Of a DNA stretch of 64,000 bases, positions 56,744-64,000 are shown piece after piece (position 1 is the first letter of the stretch; every line of letters begins with the position of its first letter). Source of the DNA: Amoebidium appalachense (Eukaryota; Ichthyosporea); the NCBI GenBank assembly GCA_963693365.1, contig CAVNZM010000003.1, positions 14,508,001 through 14,572,000 of the forward strand, read 5' to 3'. Below the pieces are notes generated by a model. That model saw nothing but the letters and a program-made list of their open reading frames with translations. It was not told the DNA's origin and ran no database searches. Position numbers and translations under genes: made by a program.

Positions 56744-57484
56744 TGTTTTGTGTGGGTAAACAGGGAAACAGAGTGCACAGATGGGTGTTATGTTATACAC
56801 AACACAGAGACACACGGGAGAAACACAACCGGAGAGGTGGAACGATAACTGGGACCATAGGAAATGATTTGACTGCTTGATATTTATTCCAAGATGAAGT
56901 CCCTTTTATACTTGGGAATGTGAAAACGATAAACCAATCAAAAGAACGAAAACTCTATTTTCCAATCAAAAAGACGAAAACTATGAGTGTAAAATATATC
57001 GATCGAAATGTCTGTCGACACATAGAATATAAAACTCAATCCTCTAATGAAAGAAACTTCTAATAAAAGCACGGAAACATTTAACAAAATGAAACCACTT
57101 ATGTAACTATTAGTTCACAACATACATTTATACATGTTCTTATCATAACACGTCTAAATATAATTATTCCTAATAGTTGGAGAACATAGCACAATGCTAC
57201 GTCGTGAGAAAGGAATGAGAAAGGAATGTAAGTTACTATATTTGGGAAAATACAAACGAGATCTGATTGGATGACATATATAGATTTTGACACAAACGAC
57301 AATACGCGTGCGCGAGCTAAGTATGTCGATACGTACACAGATCTAAGATATCGGTGTACACGGAAACAGAAAGGAAAGAAAGAAAGAAAGAAAGAAAGGG
57401 GAAAAGGAAACAAACTACAACAAACTAATAAACAAATACAAAACTCAACTTCTAAGTCTTGCTATGAATCATGGGAAGATGACA
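56744..57484 (-). repeat. Copia LTR (5' LTR in element sense)
   Basis: 741 bp. It differs from the other LTR at positions such as AACAGGGAAAC versus AACGGGGAAGC. It is followed in element sense by CAGGTTTACGG, the likely primer-binding region, though the matching tRNA is not identified. Confidence 0.92.
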
Positions 57485-57889
57485 CCATGTGCGTTGTTAA
57501 AATTAAGAGAATAGGAATGTGCAAAATGCGAATCTTGATTGGTTGCATTTTATCTGATGAGCCCGGAGTGGCGATCTTATTGGATAATTAACTGCTATTC
57601 TTAAGGAATCATACTGCTTATTCACCGATCACATATGGTTTTGATGTGATCGGGAGCCCGACATGCCATTGGCGCGACTGTGAGTTCTACCTCCACCTCT
57701 TACTTTGTCAAACCTAGCGGCAGCAACAAGCAGACGGAGAGGTTTGCGCGTCTGTACGAGGAACAGCGGCTATGCGACGTGACGCTAGAAACCGTGGGGC
57801 AAGATGGGGTCAGGGTGGCCTTTCCTGCTCACAGGGTTTTCCTGGTGAGTTTTGGTTTCGTTTTCTCTTTTTTCTCTGTATATTCGAGA

Positions 57890-58360
57890 GGAGGAGGGAT
57901 GGGAGTGGGGAAAGGAGGGAGTGATGAAGAGGGAGGGAGGGAGGAAGGGAGAGAGTGAGTGAGGGAGGGAGGGCAGGGAGGGAGGGAGGGAGTCGGAGGG
58001 GGGAGGGAGGGAGGGAGGGGAGGAGGGGAAGCCTTGGAGGGGGAGGGCCGGGAGGGGGAGGGAGGGAGAGAGAGAGACAGAAGCGAGGGAGGGAGGGAGG
58101 TAAGAAAGGAGGGAGGGAGGGAGGGAGGGAGGGAGGGGGGGGGGGGGGGGGGGGAGAGAGAGAGAGAAAGGAAGGGAGGAAGGGAGAGAGGAACTTCGGG
58201 AGGGAGGGAGTGGGGAGGGAGGGAGGGAGGGAGGGAAGTAGAGAGGGAGGGAGGGAGGGAGGGAGGGAGGGAGAGGGAGGGTGGGGAGGAAGGGAGGGAG
58301 ATGGAGAGCGATGGGCGGGGGGAGGGGAGGGGGGGGAGGGGGGGGGGGGGGGGGAAGTGA
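57890..58360. repeat. GGGA array in the first BTB intron
   Basis: GGGA tetranucleotides and G runs (about 58138-58154 and 58338-58354) filling most of the intron between the two BTB exons. Confidence 0.92.
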
Positions 58361-59100
58361 AAGTGAGGCAAGTACCCAAAATCATTCAGAGTGGAGGCCC
58401 TGGGCACGAAAAGTCGGAGGAGGGGGAGAGAGCCTCTGAGGCAGGCAGGGAGGGTGAACGTACGTGGGTGCTTGTGCGAGTTGCACCTTAAAGTTTCTCT
58501 CCACTACCTTCGACTTCACAATCCACACCATGCACGTTTGACGCCTTCTCAACTCACATCACCCATATACACAGGAACCGCAAGTGATTATTTTGACCGG
58601 TTGCTTCAAGTTGGGCGGGAGGGCTTTATCGAGAGCAACCAAAATTCCGTCGTGCTGGGCGAGATTCTCCCCTCCGCTCTTTCACTGCTGCTGCGCTGTT
58701 GCTATGGACTAACATGGAAAGTCATGTTGATGCGGAAAATGCCATACATCTGATCAATGCGGCAGACCGGGTAAGTGATGGTTGATTTCACCTGAAAATG
58801 TCTTGGCTCTAGTAATTCTTGCCTTTTCAGAGAACAGGTGCTGGGTGCTTGGGAAAGGGTTAGCTTCTCATGTGTACCCGCACATGCATCCAATCAATCT
58901 TTCAAGAACAGGAGAGAGGGTTCGAGGGTGTGTGTGTGTGTGTTTTGTTTTAGGGGGGGCGGAGACGGGGGAAAGGGGGGAGTAGAGGGGGGAGGGGGGG
59001 AGAGCGAGGAACTGTGAGGCGGGGAGGGAGAAAAGGACATGGGTTCTTGCATCCTGGCTCGTGTTCACCCACCAGGCAAGTGCTTATGCTCAAACTGGGC

Positions 59101-59179
59101 TTCGACACACACAGACACACGCGCGCGCGCACACACACACACACACATACACGCACGCACGCACGCACGCACACGCGCG

Positions 59180-59264
<85 letters not shown>
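59101..59264. repeat. (CA)n with CGCG islands, ending at a splice acceptor
   Basis: CA repeats with CGCGCG blocks run right up to the acceptor CACACAG of the BACK exon at 59265, as at several exons of the modular gene. Confidence 0.92.
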
Positions 59265-59266
<2 letters not shown>

Positions 59267-60073
59267 CGACCTTGACGATCTTCGTGGCAGCCTTGAGGCC
59301 CGTTTTCTTCAACTCAAACCACTCAGCACTGAGTCTCATGCCGAACTACTTCTTCGGATCATTGCCGGCACAGAAGGCGGCTGGGATTCGTCAACGGGAG
59401 CGCCACAGCCAAAACGCCACCGCTTAAAAAACCAAAACGAAGCAGTTAACGTAACATCAGATATCCGGCATTGATGCAGATGAAAATCTCGAGCCCATGT
59501 TTTGTGCGAGTGAAGCGATTCGCCTTTACGCCGAGGACACTTTCTTCGCTAATGCGCTGTCTTGCTGCCGATCAACCTGAAATGCTCACATGCATAACCC
59601 CGGCGGTCATGTTCAGGTTGCTTAAATGGGAAAAGTATACTGTTAGAGAGATTGAGCTCTTTCGGTTTGCGGATTCATGGTGTCAGAAAACGGGATACAG
59701 TCTGGAAACTGTGGCGGGGCAGGGCCTTTTTGCTCAAATGAACATGGATGAATTGGTGGATGTGGAGAAGAGCGGGCGCATCTCACCGAAAATGCTCCTG
59801 GATGCTTATAGGCGGCAACATTTACATTTCGCAAGACATTGCCCGATCCCGATCTATGAAAACTACTCCGGGACGTGTGTTGCCTCTAGGGGGACATCCC
59901 CTTGGACGAAAGTGAACCTGCAATGGTTGTAAACCACGGCAAGCCCCCAGTCATCAATTTATTGATCCGTGAGGTCCTTGTGCCCAAAAAACGGGGGAAG
60001 TCTTCGCCCCGTGAAAAAACAGCACGTATGTGGGGATCAATGGGGGTTGAGTGTAGGGTGTAGGTGGGTGGGT

Positions 60074-60412
60074 GAAAAAGAAAATATAGCTGTAAAGCTG
60101 TAGGTGCTAAACACAGAGGATGTGTTGTTGCTTGCTGATCTGCTAAAAACTGTCGTGCTTATATACCTAAGGCTGCCGAACTGAGCCAATCAAAACCGAT
60201 CTACTAGTGTATGTGAAATCTTATCCTGAGCCAATCAAACTCGGTCTAGTGATCTGTGGAATCTGATGCTTTGATCGGCTAATAGGTGCCCGTATGCGGG
60301 CAGCCGAACGCGAACTGCTAAAACATGAAACGAAGCCTGTTGATATCGGACACCCATCCTACGTGTTTACCCAGAAAAATATTTATGTCAATAATTTCCA
60401 CAAATAAAACCT
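60074..60412. repeat. R2 repeat of the split-repeat element
   Basis: 339 bp, nearly identical to 62952-63287; one 3-bp insertion (CTACTAGTG versus CTAGTG) is evident. It contains two GCCAATCAAA words and a TTATATACC word, possible promoter elements. Confidence 0.9.
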
Positions 60413-60528
60413 CTATGAAAACTACTCCGGGACGTGTGTTGCCTCTAGGGGGACATCCCCTTGGACGAAAGTGAACCTGCAATGGTTGTAAACCACGGCA
60501 CGAGAGCAGTATGCTTGCTCCAAAGGTT

Positions 60529-61841
60529 TCACTTAAGAATAGAGGCGAATACACGTGTGGTAGTGGCAGCAATGGAGGCCGGACGAAGTCGGGTATAGAT
60601 CAGGAAACAGTCGGAGGACCACCTGCCGAGTTGTTTGATCCGGGAGTCGTCGACCCCGGCCTCAGCCAGTGCTGTGGGCCCCCCGATGCGGAGGCTGTGT
60701 CCGGCAAACCGGGAGGGTGAGAGGCCTGCCCGGGAGAGGAGGGCACGGAAGTCGGCAGAGAAAGCACTCTTGGTGTAGGGGATGCCACCGAGACTGAAGA
60801 GGGGGTCGTTGGGTTGACCGGACGTTGTATCCAGGAACTGCCGGAGGAGATGGGCTTGGGTTGACCGGACGTTGTATCCAGGAACTGCCGGAGGAGATGG
60901 GCTGGGGAGAAGTGGGTGAGGGGCAGGGCAGCTAGAGTGACGTTGACACCTCGGGCCTGTACATCCGTCTTAGAGGTTGGCAGGTGGAGGGTGGCATGGG
61001 ACAAAGTACCGGTGGGGGTGTAGGTGAAGGTCACGTCTTTCCGTTTAACGTGACGGGACGGGTCAAAGGAAGTCAGGGTTTTGGAGGTAAATTCCCCCGA
61101 ACGGAGGAGACCACAGAAACCGACGATGAGGGCCGTCCATAGCCGTAGATTAGCCGAGGAGGCCTTGGTGGGGCACTGGCCATGGAGTAGGCTAAGGTGG
61201 GAGGGCAGGAGGGGCTCCCTGGTGGATGATCGGGGTCGGATGTTGTGAGAAAGCTGCCATCTGCCCACCCCTCGGAAGAACCAGGCCAGAGACTTGTCGT
61301 GGGGGTAGGGAGCAGGGAGGCCCATGTCGAGGTGGAGTCTGGTGATGGCTGAATTGTAGCCGGCCAAGGAAGAGGCCTGTACCCCTCGTTGGGCACACCA
61401 GGCGAGAAAAAGCTGCACGGTGTGGGGGGAGGCCGGGAGGGAGGACCCGGCGGAGGATTGCAGCCGAGATGCCACACAAAAATCGATGAACACTTTTTTT
61501 TTTTTTCTTTGTACCCTGGAGTAAAAGGCCCGAGAGTCGAGGTTGAGACTCAGGGCCTGGCATTCCTGCAGGGTAGTGGTGGCACGAAGCAGCTCGGCCG
61601 GAGCAAAGTGGGGGGCCAATCGGCCAGCGTTGCTCCGGAAGGGGAGATCTGGGGGGGGGGGGGGGGGTGAGCCCAGGGGAAGGGATAGGAACTTGTGGAC
61701 CCAGAAGGGGAAGGGGCAGGGCTCCGGTTGCAGGTAAGGTCGGAGTCGTCGGGTCCGGGGAAGTTGGTTACGGAGGAGCTGCGCGGCGAATGATTGGGCT
61801 GGGTAGGGGGGCCAGCAGCTCCCAGAGGCGGGAGGTGTCAA
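60529..61841 (-). CDS. Tyrosine recombinase of the split-repeat element, frame broken
   Basis: The N-terminal core-binding part (TVQLFLAWCAQRGVQASSLA) and catalytic box I (LIVGFCGLLRSGEFT, first Arg) are in one frame. The C-terminal box (GHSLRIGG with H-x-x-R, LGRW, then YTRLRP with the Tyr nucleophile) is in another frame ending at 60529. A 47-bp tandem duplication (60809-60855 and 60856-60902) explains the shift. The N-terminus includes a C-run-coded poly-Pro and its true start is unclear. Confidence 0.8.
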
Positions 61842-61936
61842 CGTGGTGCTGGGGCAGCGGGCGGGCCACCGGGGCTGAGCCTCGGGGGAAGGGGGTGGTT
61901 AGCAAGGGTGGGGCACCCTCGGGGAGATCCCGGCAT

Positions 61937-61977
<41 letters not shown>

Positions 61978-62355
61978 CAGGGCCCCGGGGGGTTAGAGTA
62001 GGGCAGCTGGGCCCGAGGGAGGGTTTGCAGGGAGGGCAGCGGGGCCCTGTGCAGGGGATGCCCGAGCACGCGCGGGTGTGGGCGTACACAGAGTTAGAAG
62101 AAGGGAGGGAGCGCTAGGTGAGTGTAAGGGGGGGAGGCTCGTGGGATGGGGGGGGAGTAAATTTATGTGCAGTGGCCAGAATAACGTCTTTGTGTAGGGA
62201 CATTTATTCTTGGCGCGCGCGGGCGCCGTAGTTGGCCTGCGAAAAATGTTACTCAGCCCTAGTGCCCCGTTTTTCCCGAGCTCCGTGTCCTTGGACCCGT
62301 GTAACCTAGCTCCTAGCCCCTATGTTCTATCTGTGGGTGTGGGTGTGCGCGTAGA

Positions 62356-62915
62356 CTAGGCATTGTGCTTGCAGTCTTTGCGGGGGTGTGTGCCAGAGCA
62401 GAGCGGGCACACGTGGGAGAAGGGGCAGGGCTGCTTAGCGCAGGACCGACCGTTGTGGAAATTCCTGCAGTGTGTTGCGGGTAGATCCACGGGTCGGGCC
62501 GGTGGTGCCGGGCCGGGTTGCGGGCCGGGTCGGTTGGGGGTTTGTCCCCCGCCGGGCTTGTGGGGGGGCTCGAAACCATCAAGACCACAGCCGGGCTTGG
62601 GGTACATGGGGCAGGCCGCGCTGGGGTGGTCGGGGAAGCCGCAACGCTGACATGCGTCCGGGATGAGCAGAGTGGGTGGCAGGAGGAGATCCTGGTGGAG
62701 TTGGGCGAGCAGGTTGGGACACTCGATCGGAGCCCGACCCTGTTGGTGGGCAACGGTTCGGGCGTATACGTCATAGTTGTGGATCTGGGTCCACGGGTAT
62801 CGGGTGCTGAGGCGAGTGATGCGTTGGTCAGCCTGTGGCGGAGGTCGCTGCGGGTTAGGCGCTTAGGTGCCGCGGTAGGGGCGGCGGCTGAGGCCTGGCG
62901 CTTTTTCGGCGGCAT
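62356..62915 (-). CDS. Gag-like zinc-knuckle protein of the split-repeat element, frameshifted
   Basis: Starts MPPKKRQASAAA (basic), shifts frame near 62835, then reads through RYPWTQIHNYDVYAR, a knuckle CQRCGFPDHPSAAC and a CCCH-like CRNFHNGRSCAKQPCPFSH near the end. Zinc knuckles after a basic head fit a Gag role in DIRS-type elements. It is inactive in this copy unless the shift is a sequencing error. Confidence 0.65.
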
Positions 62916-62951
62916 GCTGACCGGCGTAGGGAAAGATAGGGAGAAGAAAAG

Positions 62952-63287
62952 AAAAAAGAAAATATAGCTGTAAAGCTGTAGGTGCTAAACACAGAGGATG
63001 TGTTGTTGCTTGCTGATCTGCTAAAAACTGTCGTGCTTATATACCTAAGGCTGCCGAACTGAGCCAATCAAAACCGATCTAGTGTATGTGAAATCTTATC
63101 CTGAGCCAATCAAACTCGGTCTAGTGATCTGTGGAATCTGATGCTTTGATCGGCTAATAGGTGCCCGTATGCGGGCAGCCGAACGCGAACTGCTAAAACA
63201 TGAAACGAAGCCTGTTGATATCGGACACCCATCCTACGTGTTTACCCAGAAAAATATTTATGTCAATAATTTCCACAAATAAAACCT
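62952..63287. repeat. R1 repeat of the split-repeat element
   Basis: The right-hand copy of the R repeat, ending AAATAAAACCT at the element/host junction. Host sequence resumes with ATCTTCGATTTTCC. Confidence 0.9.
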
Positions 63288-63679
63288 ATCTTCGATTTTC
63301 CAAGACAGTGGTTTGCACCGCGTCTTGCGTACAAATTTACTTTTGAGGCAACAGAAGATGAAATACCCAGCCCCCCCCCCCCCCCCCCCCCCCCATCGCA
63401 ATCAGGAACTGACATCCAAAGAGAAACTCGATTTTGGTGGGGTCAAAGTAACGGGATCTCTGCTGTTTTGGCCTCGTAGGGAAAGACCAGCGGAACCCGA
63501 CCAAATTGTCATGGCAATGACCATTTCCTTCCCCCGTCACTTTCTGGGCCAACCCCGTGTAGCATTGGAATCCGTTGCTTTCGAGACAGAACAGAGGGGT
63601 AGGAAAGTCGTGCGCACATATTGTGGTGGGTTGCGCGGCAGGTCTGAAACGGTTGCCATTTTTACCCACAATCACTGAT

Positions 63680-64000
63680 GATGACATTCGAGGCATGATT
63701 CAGGGACGTGGGCGGTTTATGGTGCTTGCTGGTTTTTACTTGGCCGGAAGCTGCCCATGAGTCATGATGAATGACGAATGATAACGACACCACGCGCGTT
63801 CTCTTCTTTTAGCGTTATTATATATATAAGTTAGAGAATCTCGAGTTTAGATGATACCAGTCATGGTGTTGCTTTTCTTGTAGATGAGAAGCAGAACGAG
63901 CAGAAATTTTTTTAAACCTCCATAGCAATGTGTTGGGGGATCCTGCACATATATGGACAAACATACTGGTGCCCGCGCCGTGACAAAGGTGTGGTATGGC
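63680..64000. other. Sequence after the BTB gene, no feature seen
   Basis: Ordinary sequence after the TGA of the last BTB segment. No AATAAA hexamer and no exon recognised before the window ends. Confidence 0.4.

Larger units (their letters stand above)
50868..57484 (-). mobile_element. Ty1/copia LTR retrotransposon, 6.6 kb, nearly intact
   Basis: Two 741-bp LTRs with TG/CA ends flank a gag-pol region in the copia order (protease, integrase, reverse transcriptase, RNase H). The LTRs differ at only a few bases by eye, so the insertion is recent. A 30-odd-nt G run (plus strand, about 52267-52294) lies between the pol stop and the 3' LTR. The five bases outside the two LTRs do not match (CAAGT and CCATG), so no target duplication is visible. 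One frameshift splits the pol frame in the reverse transcriptase. Confidence 0.92.
59854..63287 (-). mobile_element. Split-direct-repeat tyrosine-recombinase element, 3.4 kb, RT absent
   Basis: On the - strand: repeat R1 (63287-62952), gag-like frame, recombinase frame, repeat A' (60500-60413), repeat R2 (60412-60074), spacer, repeat A (59941-59854). R1 and R2 (about 336-339 bp) and A and A' (88 bp) are direct copies. The order R1 ... A'R2 ... A is the split-direct-repeat layout known from PAT/Ngaro-type DIRS retrotransposons. Only about 500 bp separate the two frames, so no reverse transcriptase fits: an internally deleted, non-autonomous copy. It interrupts the BACK exon. Confidence 0.82.
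57663..63679 (+). pseudogene. BTB-BACK protein gene, frameshifted and split by a transposon
   Basis: Segments: 57663-57844 (start of BTB: RLCDVTLETV, FPAHRVFL), 58575-58770 (rest of BTB, to INAADR, then GTAAGT), 59265-59853 ([47 protein letters not shown]), and after the transposon 63288-63679 (ending TVAIFTHNH). BTB-BACK proteins are commonly CUL3 ubiquitin-ligase adaptors. Frame shifts occur near 58715, 59472 and 59550, none in a homopolymer, and exon 1/2 phases do not fit. The start could use ATG 57663 with a 38-bp intron (57680-57717, GTGAGT to CCTAG); otherwise an upstream exon is needed. The intron 57845-58574 is GGGA-rich. The copia LTR ends 178 bp upstream. It is probably a dead copy. 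Confidence 0.75.

Noticed and set aside
50868-57484. Calling a complete, active copia element
   Set aside because: The pol frame shifts within the reverse transcriptase and no target duplication is visible, so it is described as nearly intact only.

Overview
This looks like nuclear DNA of a eukaryote, probably an animal or a close unicellular relative. Genes are split by GT-AG introns, poly(A) signals are AATAAA, and the protein families seen (C2H2 zinc finger, MORN, BTB-BACK) are eukaryotic. Mobile elements include a LINE, a Ty1/copia LTR element, a split-repeat tyrosine-recombinase element and several MITE-like elements. The species cannot be fixed from the sequence. The window is unusually rich in simple sequence: dozens of pure G/C homopolymers of 20-53 nt, long (CA/TG)n arrays and GGGA/GA arrays. 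These create most of the long but meaningless open frames.

Layout. 1-6.3 kb: low-complexity DNA and a 301-bp MITE (5534-5834) with a perfect 7-bp target duplication. 6.3-7.95 kb: a small MORN-repeat gene on the + strand. 8-12.3 kb: low complexity, with a 585-bp inverted repeat at 11.65-12.23 kb. 12.8-14.2 kb: an intact 453-residue single C2H2 zinc-finger gene (-). 14.2-19.5 kb: repeats, including a 408-bp palindrome array. 19.5-24.0 kb: a LINE with an open reverse transcriptase (-), plus a second 3' fragment of the same family. 25.8-46.5 kb: one large gene (-), described below. 46.8-50.6 kb: a LINE-derived short retroelement, a hAT-like MITE and a minisatellite. 50.9-57.5 kb: a young copia element (-) with two 741-bp LTRs. 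57.7-63.7 kb: a frameshifted BTB-BACK gene (+), split by a 3.4-kb tyrosine-recombinase element.

The main find is the gene at 46457-25811 (-). I model 14 exons encoding about 1,246 residues. After two N-terminal exons (charged, then Ser/Thr/Pro-rich with a basic NLS-like patch and decapeptide repeats), an exon triplet A-B-C repeats. A is about 180-197 codons, probably helical. B is 31-34 codons with a T-L-x-(W/F)-G-G ... P-W-x-x-W motif. C is a variable linker. There are four A, four B and three C exons. All 11 keep one phase pattern: A is 0-0, B is 0-1, C is 1-0. The triplets are only distantly similar in protein sequence, so the array is old. I do not recognise the module. The introns carry copies of a dispersed repeat that always abuts a G/C homopolymer, and two homologous copies sit about 40-50 bp beyond C-exon donors, which suggests intron segments moved with the exons. 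Two single-base frame breaks in the model, one at a 7-nt G run and one at an 8-nt C run on the + strand, are either assembly errors or real lesions.
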